DNA from: Bacteroidales bacterium | Lineage (GTDB): Bacteria; Bacteroidota; Bacteroidia; Bacteroidales; JAQXIO01 | NCBI GenBank assembly: GCA_029007825.1 | Contig: JAQXIO010000058.1 | Coordinates: 1-64,000 of the forward strand | Length of the DNA stretch: 64,000 nt | Direction of reading: 5' to 3' | Translations under genes and position numbers: made by a program | Shown: piece after piece, positions 43,706-53,261 of the stretch | How the letters are laid out: every line of letters begins with the position of its first letter | How positions within the stretch are numbered: position 1 is the stretch's first letter | Notes under the pieces: generated by a model | Database searches by the model: none | The model's input: only the letters and a program-made list of their open reading frames with translations | Told to the model about the DNA's origin: nothing

Positions 43706-45265
43706 TTACTTCTTTCGTCCTAAAATATATAAATTGTATTCCCCTACTCTTTCCACCGGATCATCCGCCCTAAGTAAACGACTAAGTTTTTCTTCATTTA
43801 AATCCGCTTCCCGAACAATAAATAATAAAGAATCTTTTTGAGTTGCCTGCTGCAACAATTCCACACTATCCATTTTCAACGGGATTGCTTTTTTTACATA
43901 AACATCCAGATTCTCTCCTTCCCTGAATCTATAATAAGCGCAGCGGACATCGTATTCGCCGACTAATTTATCAGCAACGTGCCCAAGCTCTTTAATTCCA
44001 ATATAAGCATTGAACTGTGCTATTCCGAACGAAGCTATTCCTATCATGAACAGTATTCCGACAGAACCTGCCATAAGAGCTTTTCTCAATGAGTTTTTGC
44101 GTACTGAAGATAATCCTATCAAAGAACAAATCATAAGAACAAAAAGTGCAGCCCTCAGTATTGCCGGATTAGGGCAAGGAAAAGGTAGATAGTCCAAAAC
44201 AAAAAAAGAAAGAGGGAAAAGCAGGGCAAAAACAATAAGAGGCAAAACCACTGCAAATTTCATTATCTTATTATATCGTGGGATCTTATCAAACTGAAGC
44301 ACGGCAAGATATACGACAAACGGATATATCGGCAAAAGATAAATATCAATTTTAGCGCTGATTACGCTTAACAATACAAGGCTGCTTAAAATCACAGAAA
44401 GGAAAAAACATTCCACATCACTGACAAAGCGGTTTCTATAATATCCAAACCATAAAAGCACAATATACACTAAACTCCAAGGGGCAAAAGTATATATCAT
44501 CGTTTGCAAATAGTAATAGAACGGTGCTTTATGATGAAAAGAATTGATTCCTCGCCCAATCGTCTGGCGGAATAATATATTATGTAAATAATCTTTCCCT
44601 CCTTCCCAATAAATAAAGAGAAACCAAATTAAACAAAGTGTTATAAGCAACATGAATTGCCGCCAGCCGAAACACCGTCCTAACTGCCGCCAATCTCTCT
44701 TAACCGCGATGTATGTAATAATCGAAACCAGAGGGATCAACAGCCCTATCGGTCCTTTTGTGAAAAGTCCGAGAAAAATATAAACAGGTAATATCCATTT
44801 TTCATAAGGTTTGTTTTTCCGATGGTATATACGGTAAAAAGTATATAAACTCAATACGATAAAAAGCGTCATCAGCATATCCATCCGCAAAACCAATGCT
44901 CCTCCCATAAAAATGCCTGTTGTCAGGAGCAATTCTCCCGCTGGCCTGTAATTACTATAGGACTGTTCTTTGCGAATCCACCGGTTCATCAGCATTACAA
45001 TTCCTATTGCCGGTAAAACACTAAAAAGCCCGTAGAGCCAAAAGTAATGTTCTCCGGCCAGCACCCGGGCCAACATCATCATCCAAAAATAGAACGGGGG
45101 TTTATCGGCATATGCTTCTCCATGGTTATAAAATGCAAACAGACTGTGGTTATTCAACGCCTCATCCACAATGCTGATATATCGAAGCTCATTATTCGGC
45201 GTATAATCCCGAAAAACAAATGGCAATATCAGCAATATGGTATAGAGTATATAACGTAATTTCAT
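43706..45265 (-). CDS. Glycosyltransferase family 39 (ArnT/RgtD-like)
   Basis: A 519 aa integral membrane GT-C enzyme with about 12 helices. The first periplasmic loop carries RDYTPNNELRYISIVDEALN, equivalent to the catalytic acidic loop of ArnT, followed by ADKPPFYFWMM. ArnT and RgtA-D transfer sugars from undecaprenyl-phosphate (or dodecaprenyl-phosphate) donors to lipid A or core in the periplasm. The start overlaps the epimerase stop by 4 bp. The sugar transferred is inferred from neighbours (galacturonic acid is the first candidate). Confidence 0.88.
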   Translation of the reverse strand: MKLRYILYTILLILPFVFRDYTPNNELRYISIVDEALNNHSLFAFYNHGEAYADKPPFYFWMMMLARVLAGEHYFWLYGLFSVLPAIGIVMLMNRWIRKEQSYSNYRPAGELLLTTGIFMGGALVLRMDMLMTLFIVLSLYTFYRIYHRKNKPYEKWILPVYIFLGLFTKGPIGLLIPLVSIITYIAVKRDWRQLGRCFGWRQFMLLITLCLIWFLFIYWEGGKDYLHNILFRQTIGRGINSFHHKAPFYYYLQTMIYTFAPWSLVYIVLLWFGYYRNRFVSDVECFFLSVILSSLVLLSVISAKIDIYLLPIYPFVVYLAVLQFDKIPRYNKIMKFAVVLPLIVFALLFPLSFFVLDYLPFPCPNPAILRAALFVLMICSLIGLSSVRKNSLRKALMAGSVGILFMIGIASFGIAQFNAYIGIKELGHVADKLVGEYDVRCAYYRFREGENLDVYVKKAIPLKMDSVELLQQATQKDSLLFIVREADLNEEKLSRLLRADDPVERVGEYNLYILGRKK

Positions 45266-46251
45266 AAATAATATTTTTTATACCATGTTATAAATGCGGA
45301 TAGTCCTTGCTCGAGAGAGGTAGACGGGGAATAATCTGTTAAAGCTTTTAAAGCAGAAACATCAGCCCATGTGGCATCTACATCACCGGGCTGCATTGGC
45401 AAAAATTCCTTTTTAGCTGTAATTCCGGTCAATTGTTCAAGTGTAGATACAAATTTATCCAATTGTACCGGTGTTGCATTTCCTATATTAAGAATCCGGA
45501 ACGGTAATCCGTTATTATCGCCTTTCTCCGGAGGAATTCTAAGTATTCGTACAACTCCTTCAATTATATCGTCTATATAAGTAAAATCGCGCATTAAATC
45601 CCCATGATTGAAGAGTTTTATGGACTTACCTTCAAAAAGAGCTTTGGTAAAAAGGAATGGTGCCATATCGGGACGCCCCCACGGTCCATAAACTGTAAAA
45701 AACCTAAGTCCCGTTGTGGGAAGCTCGTATAGGCTCGCATAACTATGAGCCATCAATTCATTACTTTTTTTAGTTGCGGCATATAAACTCACCGGAGCGT
45801 CTGTTCTATCCGACTCTTTGTAAGGAATTGATTGATTATTTCCATACACGCTCGAACTACTTGCAAACAGAAAATGCTTTATAGAAAATCTGCGGCAACA
45901 TTCCATTACATTCGAGAAACCGACCAGATTGCTTTGAACATAAGCTTCCGGATGCTCTATACTGTAGCGGACACCGGCCTGGGCAGCCAGATGACAGACA
46001 AGCTCGAACTGTTCATCGGCAAAAAGGCGGGATAATGCAACCGCATTGCAAATATCTATTTTCTCAAATCGAAAAGATTTCCCTACCTTTTCCTGAAAAG
46101 AAAATAGAGAAGCCAACCGGGCATTTTTAAGTGACGGATCATAATAGGAATTAAGATTATCAATACCCACTACCTGATGTCCTTCTTTCATTAAAGCTAA
46201 CGAGAGATGTGCCCCTATAAATCCAGCTGCTCCGGTGACCAATATTTTCAT
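45262..46251 (-). CDS. UDP-glucuronate 4-epimerase-like SDR
   Basis: A 329 aa SDR with GAAGFIG (7-13), the YxxxK active site at Tyr157/Lys161 (SLYAATKK) and the characteristic NLNSYYDPSLKNARL segment of UDP-glucuronate 4-epimerases such as LpsL/CapI. It interconverts UDP-GlcA and UDP-GalA. RYSIEHPEAYVQSN and FTVYGPWGRPDMAP are also typical. It is upstream of and coupled with the GT39 gene. GalE-type UDP-glucose epimerases lack the SYYDP-type motif, so the uronate specificity is favoured. Confidence 0.9.
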   Translation of the reverse strand: MKILVTGAAGFIGAHLSLALMKEGHQVVGIDNLNSYYDPSLKNARLASLFSFQEKVGKSFRFEKIDICNAVALSRLFADEQFELVCHLAAQAGVRYSIEHPEAYVQSNLVGFSNVMECCRRFSIKHFLFASSSSVYGNNQSIPYKESDRTDAPVSLYAATKKSNELMAHSYASLYELPTTGLRFFTVYGPWGRPDMAPFLFTKALFEGKSIKLFNHGDLMRDFTYIDDIIEGVVRILRIPPEKGDNNGLPFRILNIGNATPVQLDKFVSTLEQLTGITAKKEFLPMQPGDVDATWADVSALKALTDYSPSTSLEQGLSAFITWYKKYYL

Positions 46252-46424
46252 TCTTCAATTCTTTCTTTTGCAAATATCCTCTTTTTTAAGAAAAAAAACA
46301 AATGAATAAACGCCCGGGAAGATATTTTCAAGTTTAAAAGTTTTATTTCACTTATACCGAACAGTTATTGCTAAACAATCAGTCTTCTTCATCCATTATT
46401 AATCATAAGTTAACCGGAATGTAT

Positions 46425-46455
46425 TTTGAGAAACAGGATATTTTCGTTATATTTG
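46425..46455 (+). promoter_or_regulatory. Canonical promoter of the KamA-like gene
   Basis: TTTG (46425-46428), 19 nt, TATATTTG (46448-46455) match both Bacteroides boxes exactly. A leader of about 150 nt follows; it contains a 9 bp hairpin (GCATTATTT / AAATAATGC, 46469-46492) and a 31-codon open frame (46489-46584). Confidence 0.65.
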
Positions 46456-46613
46456 TAGAAGTCTGATAGCATTATTTTTATCTAAATAATGCCTATGTTC
46501 TCTCAAAATCACTCGTTCATATCTGAGTCCGGTCTGTCTCGATTGATTTCTTTATTTTTCACAAAACATACTCTATTTCAATAGAGCTTTCAAAATAATT
46601 GCAGAATACAACT

Positions 46614-48737
46614 ATGAAAAAAGAGATACTTTATTTCAATATCCCACAACTTCTTCTTCTGTTCAAGGCTGAATTACCCGATATTGTTTTTTTAGCTGAG
46701 ACAAGTGAAGATACCGAATCATTCAAGAATCAACTCAGCTTGTACATATCGGATCTGACTCTTCAAAAATGTACAACACAGCAATACGATGCTATCAAAA
46801 GAATTTTTAAATCTCTGAAATACGATAAGCAGACTGTTCACGATTTATCTACAGGCAATGCAATCAAGTGCGGTATAACCGAAACATTATGGGCATTTTT
46901 AAGAGGCTCAAAAATAAAAAATGTCCATCCTGATTTCTTTATCGATTTATATTTTCTATTTAAACAATTGGAAATTGACGATGTTTCAGTCATTAATCAA
47001 AAAATGCTGTCTCAGTTTATGGACTGTTGGAAAAGTGGTTTGGACGAGGATATAATAAAAATTCGCGAACAGAATAAACATAGAATCATAAATTCACTGA
47101 TTGATAAGATCGAACATTCTAAAAACACAAGTAAGTACCAACTGGACAGTTCGTTGTCCTACGATGAAAAATACAAACAAATCAAAGAATGGTGGAATAC
47201 TCCGCACTTTCATCTTTGTATGGCAATAAGAGACCCTCATGAACTCAACCTGTTTTTGGGTGATACTCTATCGGAAAGTACGATGGCTTTGTTAGAAAAA
47301 GCAAGTAAAAAGAAAATGCCTTTTTTCATCACGCCTTATTATCTTTCTTTACTCAGCACGGGGTCTAACGGGTACGATGATTCTACTATACGGAGTTATG
47401 TCCTTTATTCAGAAGAGTTGATCAATACATACGGAAATATACGGGCATGGGAAAAAGAGGACCTTTTAGAAACAGGCAAACCCAATGCAGCCGGCTGGCT
47501 TCTTCCCGAAGGGAATAATATTCACCGACGTTACCCGGAAGTAGCCATTCTTATACCCGATTCAATGGGAAGAGCCTGTGGTGGTTTATGTGCTCCTTGT
47601 CAACGCATGTATGATTTTCAGAACAAACGGTTAAATTTTAATTTCGAGTCACTAAAGCCAAAAGAATCATGGGAAGCCAAACTTGCAAGGCTTTTGACTT
47701 ATTATGAAAAAGATTCTCAGTTGAGAGACATCCTAATAACAGGCGGAGATGCTTTAATGAGTCAAAATTCCACACTCCGAAAAATATTGGCATCCGTATA
47801 TAAAATGGCATTACGAAAAAAAGAGGCTAATAAATGGCGTGCCGACGGCGAAAAATATGCAGAAATCCAAAGAATCCGGCTCGGTTCCCGCTTGTTGGCC
47901 TATCTACCTCTACGCATCAATGACGAATTAATCGACATATTAAAAAGATTTAAGGAAAAAGCTTCGGCCATAGGTGTAAAACAATTCATCATCCAGACTC
48001 ATTTTGAATCTCCCCTTGAAATTACTCCCGATGCCGTCCGCGCAATACAGGCAATCTTATCGGCTGGCTGGTTAATCACCAACCAGCTTGTATTTACAGC
48101 TGCTGCTTCCAGACGCGGACACACTGCAAAATTAAGACAAGCATTAAATAAAGTTGGGGTAGTCTGCTACTATACTTTCACAGTAAAAGGATTCGACGAG
48201 AATTATGCAATGTTCGCACCTAACAGCAGATCTTTACAGGAGAAAAAAGAGGAAAAATCATTCGGCCTTATGAATCCGGCGCAAGAGCGACAATTATTAT
48301 CTGCTCTTTATTCTCCCCAAGACTTTACCGATTTTATCAGCCGGTTCCTGAAAAAGAACAAACTGCCTTTCTTATCAACCGATCGTAATGTCTTGAATTT
48401 GCCAGCTATCGGCAAAAGCATGACTTTCTCAACAATCGGCATTACGCCTTCGGGAGAAAGAATATTAAAATTCAAACATGATAAAGGAAGAAAGCACAGT
48501 CCTATTATTCACAACATGGAGGATGTCTTCATTGTCGAGAATAAATCAATTGCCGCTTATTTACGGCAATTAGAGAAAATGGGAGAAAATATCAATCTTT
48601 ATGATTCGATCTGGTCATACAGTGAAGGAGAAACCGAACCTCTTTTCAAAATATACGAATATCCGGACTCAGGCTTTTCCATTACTTCCCAATATACCAA
48701 CTTACATATCGACGAACATTCAGATATCGCAATATAA
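46614..48737 (+). CDS. KamA-family radical SAM protein, long form
   Basis: A 707 aa radical SAM protein related to lysine 2,3-aminomutase. The cluster motif CxxxCxxC is Cys322, Cys326, Cys329 in ACGGLCAPCQRMYDF. LITGGDALMS, conserved in KamA, and IRLGSRLLAYLPLRI and QTHFESPLEIT follow. Lysine aminomutases are about 415-470 aa; this protein has an N-terminal extension of roughly 200 residues and a C-terminal extension, a form seen in Bacteroidota. The substrate is uncertain. The ATG at 46614 is preferred over an upstream TTG. The next gene is a broken cyclase. Confidence 0.87.
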   Translation: MKKEILYFNIPQLLLLFKAELPDIVFLAETSEDTESFKNQLSLYISDLTLQKCTTQQYDAIKRIFKSLKYDKQTVHDLSTGNAIKCGITETLWAFLRGSKIKNVHPDFFIDLYFLFKQLEIDDVSVINQKMLSQFMDCWKSGLDEDIIKIREQNKHRIINSLIDKIEHSKNTSKYQLDSSLSYDEKYKQIKEWWNTPHFHLCMAIRDPHELNLFLGDTLSESTMALLEKASKKKMPFFITPYYLSLLSTGSNGYDDSTIRSYVLYSEELINTYGNIRAWEKEDLLETGKPNAAGWLLPEGNNIHRRYPEVAILIPDSMGRACGGLCAPCQRMYDFQNKRLNFNFESLKPKESWEAKLARLLTYYEKDSQLRDILITGGDALMSQNSTLRKILASVYKMALRKKEANKWRADGEKYAEIQRIRLGSRLLAYLPLRINDELIDILKRFKEKASAIGVKQFIIQTHFESPLEITPDAVRAIQAILSAGWLITNQLVFTAAASRRGHTAKLRQALNKVGVVCYYTFTVKGFDENYAMFAPNSRSLQEKKEEKSFGLMNPAQERQLLSALYSPQDFTDFISRFLKKNKLPFLSTDRNVLNLPAIGKSMTFSTIGITPSGERILKFKHDKGRKHSPIIHNMEDVFIVENKSIAAYLRQLEKMGENINLYDSIWSYSEGETEPLFKIYEYPDSGFSITSQYTNLHIDEHSDIAI

Positions 48738-48792
48738 AAATTCGTTTTTTTGTATTTTTCCATAAAATCCGATATTTAAAAGTTCATTTATT

Positions 48793-49361
48793 ATGATGAT
48801 CGATTTAACCGTGAGAATAACTCAGAAGCTACAGAAAGAAAGTCCTAAGTTTGAAAAAATGGCTGCGTTGGGGCATCTCGGTACCCATTTCGATGTAATG
48901 AACAAAGAGTTCAGTACGGATAATTTTATCAGAAAAGGGAAGCTGGTTAACGTCAATCACATAAAAGAAAGAGATATCTGTATTGAAGACCTCCAAAATA
49001 CAAATATAGAAAAAGAAGATTTTATCTTATTCCATACCGGTTTTCTGAAACAAGAGGGTTATGGAATTTCAAATTATTTCACGAATCATCCTCAGCTTTC
49101 AAGAGAACTGATCGATTATCTTTTAAATAAAAAAATCAGTCTTATCGGTATCGATAGTGCCGGAATAAGAAGGGGAAGCGAACATACGATAACAGACCAA
49201 TACTGTGCTGACAGGGCGTATTCATCATCGAAAATATCGATAATTTGAACTTGCTGGAATGAGCTGCAAACGGTAACGATTTTATCGTTTATACTTTTCC
49301 TGTTAATTTCGAGGGCATGACAGGGCTTCCCTGCAGAGTTGCCGCTTACATTCCGGAATAA
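48793..49361 (+). pseudogene. Cyclase-family (kynurenine formamidase-like) gene, broken
   Basis: The first 141 codons encode a cyclase-family (PF04199) protein: MIDLTVRIT, the metal motif HLGTHFD, then LIGIDSAGIRRGSEHTITDQ. After TDQYCADR, within a G run near 49216, one base is missing: the frame runs to a TGA at 49246-49248. Restoring one G gives GVFIIENIDNLNLLE, then an in-frame TGA near 49259, then AANGNDFIVYTFPVNFEGMT and GLPCRVAAYIPE with a stop at 49359-49361, the normal C-terminus of the family. So two independent lesions are present, a frameshift and a nonsense codon. A truncated 151 aa product could still be made. Confidence 0.82.
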
Positions 49362-49632
49362 AGAAATTACTTTTTTTCGCGTCTTTTAATTTTTCTTCTA
49401 TACAAAGCTGCATACTCATCTGCACTTTCAACCGAACCAATCATTTCTGATAAACGTTTTAAACTAAACTCTATTCAGAAAATAGCTTTTTTTATCCTAA
49501 CCAGTAAATGATACAGTTATGAAAACAACTATTTTTATTGGTTGAATTTTCATTTCATAATAGGATATGTCAGACATAAAAAACGATATCATTTTAATCA
49601 ATACGCAAATAAACTATCAAATACAGAATATT
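49362..49632. other. Gap upstream of fumC with no clear feature
   Basis: About 270 bp between the broken cyclase gene and fumC. It is A+T rich. I find no gene, no convincing hairpin terminator and only partial promoter-like stretches. Confidence 0.4.
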
Positions 49633-51051
49633 ATGAATGAGATCAAACAAAAAACAACTTATCGTACCGAACATGACTCTATGGGTGAAGTACTGGTTCC
49701 GGACGACAAGCTTTGGGGAGCACAAACCCAACGTTCTCTTTTAAATTTCAATATTGGCGGAGATACTGCCCGCATGCCGATTGAGATAATACGTTCCATT
49801 GCTTTAATCAAAAAGGCTGCCGCCCTAACGAACTATGAAATGGGACTTATCTCCGCACTCAAATGCAATCTGATCGTAAAAGTGGCAGATGAGATATTAA
49901 AAGGAAATCTCGACGACCAGTTTCCTTTACGGGTTTGGCAAACAGGTTCGGGAACCCAGACAAATATGAATGTAAACGAGGTTATATCAAACGGTGCCGA
50001 AATATTATATATGGGCGATTTATTCAGCAAAAATCGTTTCGTACACCCTAATGACGATGTAAACCGTTCCCAGTCTTCTAACGATGTTTTCCCGACAGCA
50101 ATGTCCATCGCAACTTATTTGCTCGTTACTCAAAGATTATTGCCCAGCCTAAAAAAGCTATTAAAAAGTTTTGAGAAAAAGGAAAAAGAATTTGCCTTAA
50201 TAATAAAAACGGGCAGAACACATACAATGGATGCGACTCCTCTTACTTTAGGAATGGAATTCTCCGGCTATGCCAGCCAGCTTAAATACGGAATCTCTTT
50301 CATCGAATCGTCCCTACCCCATTGCTGTGAATTGGCCATAGGAGGGACTGCCGTAGGAACAGGCGTCAACTCTCCGAACGGATTTGCCAAACGAGTGGTA
50401 AAGAAAATAGCACATCTGACCGGAGCTCCTTTCGTTTCAGCTCCCAACAAATTCGAAGCTATCGCAACAAGTGATTCCCTGATTCAGGTACATAGCACCT
50501 TAAAAGCTTTGGCCGTAAGCCTGATGAAAATAGGCAATGATATACGCCTACTCGGTTCGGGACCAAGGGCAGGAATAGGAGAACTGATTTTGCCTGCTAA
50601 CGAACCGGGCTCTTCTATCATGCCCGGCAAAGTAAATCCTACGCAATGCGAAGCTTTAACAATGGTATGTTGCCAGATTATTGGCAATGATGTCGCTGTT
50701 AGCGCAGGTGGAGCCAGCGGACAATTCGAGCTCAATGCTTTCCGGCCTATGATTATTCACAATATCATAGAGTCTATAAAATTACTGACAGATGTATGTG
50801 AGTCTTTCGATAAAAACTGTATCTCAGGAATCCGAGCCAATACAAAAAGGATTCAAAAGAATCTCAATGAATCTCTTATGCTGGTTACGGCCTTAAGTCC
50901 TCACATCGGTTATGAAAAAGCCGCAGAAATCGCACATATCGCTTATCAAGACGATATAAGCCTCAAAGAGGCAGCTATCAAATCCGGCTATTTGAATGCG
51001 AAAGAGTTCGATAAATGGGTAAAACCCGAAGCCATGCTTCATCCATTTTAA
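49633..51051 (+). CDS. fumC: Fumarate hydratase class II
   Basis: A 472 aa enzyme of the fumarase/aspartase superfamily, interconverting fumarate and malate in the cytoplasm. It begins [20 protein letters not shown], typical of FumC; the family signature [16 protein letters not shown] is present, as are the substrate-binding [14 protein letters not shown] and [18 protein letters not shown] (rather than the KVNPVIPE form of aspartases) favours fumarase. An upstream ATG at 49567 adds 22 residues that do not match the family, so 49633 is preferred. It is followed by an NlpE-like gene after 45 bp. Confidence 0.93.
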   Translation: MNEIKQKTTYRTEHDSMGEVLVPDDKLWGAQTQRSLLNFNIGGDTARMPIEIIRSIALIKKAAALTNYEMGLISALKCNLIVKVADEILKGNLDDQFPLRVWQTGSGTQTNMNVNEVISNGAEILYMGDLFSKNRFVHPNDDVNRSQSSNDVFPTAMSIATYLLVTQRLLPSLKKLLKSFEKKEKEFALIIKTGRTHTMDATPLTLGMEFSGYASQLKYGISFIESSLPHCCELAIGGTAVGTGVNSPNGFAKRVVKKIAHLTGAPFVSAPNKFEAIATSDSLIQVHSTLKALAVSLMKIGNDIRLLGSGPRAGIGELILPANEPGSSIMPGKVNPTQCEALTMVCCQIIGNDVAVSAGGASGQFELNAFRPMIIHNIIESIKLLTDVCESFDKNCISGIRANTKRIQKNLNESLMLVTALSPHIGYEKAAEIAHIAYQDDISLKEAAIKSGYLNAKEFDKWVKPEAMLHPF

Positions 51052-51096
51052 AAACAAATACAGAATTAATTATTATAATCACTAAAAATCAAACTT

Positions 51097-51561
51097 ATGA
51101 AATATTTATTTCCCATATTTGTTCTTGCCTTATTTATTGGCTGTCAGAGCAATGCCGACAAGAAGCAATCGTCCGAAAATTCAAATCCTGCCACTACTCA
51201 AACCAATGAAGATATCGAAATACGTGAATACGAAGGTCTACTTCCCTGTGCCGACTGTCCGGGTATCCGTTATAACCTGAAACTTCAAAATAAGGAACAC
51301 ACGGGCGATGGTACTTTCGAACTGGATATGACTTATCTGGAAGCTGAAAACGGTAAAGATGCAACTTTCAGTTCAACAGGTAAATGGATTACCTTACGTG
51401 GAGACGCAGACGATATCAACGCAACCGTTTATCAGTTAAATCCTGATTCCGTCGAGTCTATCATGAATTTTTTAATGTTAGGCGATAGTCTTGTCATGCT
51501 GGACAGAGATCAAAAAAGAATTGACTCGGGACTCAATTATACTTTAAAGCTTAAGCAATAG
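51097..51561 (+). CDS. NlpE-like copper-resistance lipoprotein
   Basis: A 154 aa lipoprotein. The signal MKYLFPIFVLALFIGCQSN has a lipobox with Cys16. The mature part has the NlpE N-terminal domain hallmark YEGLLPCADCPGIRYNLKL, with the CxxC thought to bind copper or to form the disulfide sensed by the Cpx system in enterobacteria. E. coli NlpE has an additional C-terminal OB domain that is missing here; single-domain forms are common in Bacteroidota. It is followed directly by a strong terminator. Confidence 0.9.
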   Translation: MKYLFPIFVLALFIGCQSNADKKQSSENSNPATTQTNEDIEIREYEGLLPCADCPGIRYNLKLQNKEHTGDGTFELDMTYLEAENGKDATFSSTGKWITLRGDADDINATVYQLNPDSVESIMNFLMLGDSLVMLDRDQKRIDSGLNYTLKLKQ

Positions 51562-51575
51562 ATTGGACTTTATCT

Positions 51576-51614
51576 AAAAAAGAGCCTTGCATAGCTATGC
51601 AAGGCTCTTTTTTT
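51576..51614 (+). terminator. Rho-independent terminator after the NlpE-like gene
   Basis: A perfect inverted repeat (AGAGCCTTGCATAG and its reverse complement), flanked by A6 on the left and T7 on the right. It can serve both this gene and the opposing thrE genes, which end at 51636. Confidence 0.92.
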
Positions 51615-51635
51615 ATTTTCTACCCTTTCGGTTCT

Positions 51636-52139
51636 TTACTTTTTATCCACTTTGAGATGACGTGTCATCATAAACGATTGTTTATGAAAAACGAATAATG
51701 GTATAGATACTCCTATCACTAAAGAGAACAGGATAAATATAGTAGTCAATCCGTTCCGGAACACATCGACTATTAATCCCTGCAAAAGCAACTCATCTTT
51801 ACATTTCAGAAATTTCATCAGTGCCAATATTGTTTTATAAGCAAACATTCCCGGAATCATCGGCAATAAAGAAGGAAAAGAAAATACTTCTGCCGGGCAA
51901 CGTATTATCTTGGCAAAATAGATGCTCAACATTCCTATACTAAAAGCTGCTATTATCGTAGCTGTCGCAATATCCAAGTTCGTATTTTTCAACAAAAAGA
52001 ATCTCAATGCATGTCCTATTGCCGCTAAAAGAGCCGCCACCAAAACCGCTTTTTTAGGGGGATTGGAGATTACAGCAAATCCGATTGCTGCAATAGCAGC
52101 AAAAAGGCCATCCGCTAAAATTGAAAATACTAAATTCAT
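51636..52139 (-). CDS. Threonine/serine exporter, small subunit (ThrE C-terminal domain type)
   Basis: A 167 aa membrane protein with five predicted helices, of the ThrE_2 type (DUF3815): LPMIPGMFAYKTILALMKFL is the conserved PGxxxY-like segment. It corresponds to the C-half of single-chain ThrE from Corynebacterium. It lies 1 bp after the stop of the larger subunit gene, so it is translationally linked. Together they should export Thr/Ser or related solutes; substrate evidence is from the family only. Confidence 0.88.
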   Translation of the reverse strand: MNLVFSILADGLFAAIAAIGFAVISNPPKKAVLVAALLAAIGHALRFFLLKNTNLDIATATIIAAFSIGMLSIYFAKIIRCPAEVFSFPSLLPMIPGMFAYKTILALMKFLKCKDELLLQGLIVDVFRNGLTTIFILFSLVIGVSIPLFVFHKQSFMMTRHLKVDKK

Positions 52140-52140
52140 T

Positions 52141-52932
52141 TTATAAATTATCTATACCTAAAATCATTAACGTCGATAATAATCCCAATGCAATACAAAT
52201 TATCAGGATTCCTGCATTTACAAGTCTGGTTATTCCTACAACAACATGACCTTCGATCAAATCGATTGCAGAATTAATCAATGGAACACCCGGAATCAAA
52301 TAGAGGACACTCGTAGCTAATGCTATATCCGGAGTAGAGCCGAGTCCATAAAAATAATCTATACCCGCAATCATTGATGCTACAAACGAAGATACTATGA
52401 ATACGAGCAAATGATTCAAATGCCTGTTCATCATCTCCTGGCGGATAAAAAAGCCGACCAGAGTTCCTGCAAACACCAGCGCCATAGCAATACCGTCTCC
52501 ACTGAAAAGCCTACAAAAAGAGGCGTTCGCACATGCAACCAACACCAATACCCACCAACGCGACATACGGGGAGCAGAAACTATCTCAATATATCTTTCA
52601 CGGGATTCTGTCAACGAAAGCTTTTGATCATATATATCCCAGCTGAGCTTACTAAGTTCGGATACAATCTTAAAATTAAGAGCGAGCGGTTTTATCCTTT
52701 TTACCGACGTATTCCGTACAGTTGTATCATGCTGATCGGTGATCGTCATCATAACCGTTTTCTGAAAGATAGTCATATTCAAATCATATCCGAACGTATC
52801 TGCTATTCTTGAAACTATATGATCGACCCGCGACGTATGTGTTCCTGCGCCCATTAAACTCGTTGCAAAATCCTGCAGCAAATCCGAAATTTCCTGAATC
52901 TCTACCTTGTTCTTTCTATTTTCCACACCCAT
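52141..52932 (-). CDS. Threonine/serine exporter, large subunit (ThrE N-terminal domain type)
   Basis: A 263 aa protein with a soluble N-terminal region (about 1-125), including SLMGAGTHTSRVDHIVSRIA and SELSKLSWDIYD, and five C-terminal helices with LYLIPGVPLINSAIDLIEGH, the conserved DUF1212/ThrE motif. The pair of separately encoded domains is a common alternative to the fused ThrE. It is driven by a good promoter at 52996-53026. Confidence 0.9.
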   Translation of the reverse strand: MGVENRKNKVEIQEISDLLQDFATSLMGAGTHTSRVDHIVSRIADTFGYDLNMTIFQKTVMMTITDQHDTTVRNTSVKRIKPLALNFKIVSELSKLSWDIYDQKLSLTESRERYIEIVSAPRMSRWWVLVLVACANASFCRLFSGDGIAMALVFAGTLVGFFIRQEMMNRHLNHLLVFIVSSFVASMIAGIDYFYGLGSTPDIALATSVLYLIPGVPLINSAIDLIEGHVVVGITRLVNAGILIICIALGLLSTLMILGIDNL

Positions 52933-52995
52933 ATCCGATAAGCTTCTCTTTTGTACTTATCCTAAGTATATAATACCCATTTTTCTTTTCGCCTG

Positions 52996-53026
52996 CAAAG
53001 GTATTTTTTTAAACAGACAGACACAA
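52996..53026 (-). promoter_or_regulatory. Promoter of the thrE pair
   Basis: On the minus strand TTG (53026-53024), 20 nt, TACCTTTG (53003-52996), 64 bp upstream of the ATG at 52932. The rest of the 329 bp gap up to 53261 holds a 7 bp hairpin (GCAAGCC / GGCTTGC, 53184-53210) and no gene. Confidence 0.6.
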
Positions 53027-53261
53027 TATCAATAACTTCAATTAAGATAATTATTTATATGTTACCATGCTTATTTATACTATCACATCGTTAAAAAATT
53101 CATTCCATTTCGTTTCTTCCGGTTGCACTTTATTTCAATCTGTAAATTAATTGCAATAAACGCGGCACCTCAGCATAATTCAGGCAAGCCTGATTCTGCG
53201 TTCGGCTTGCTGTTTATTTTAAAATGGTGTATCTTCGATACCGCTTTTGATTCGATGAATT

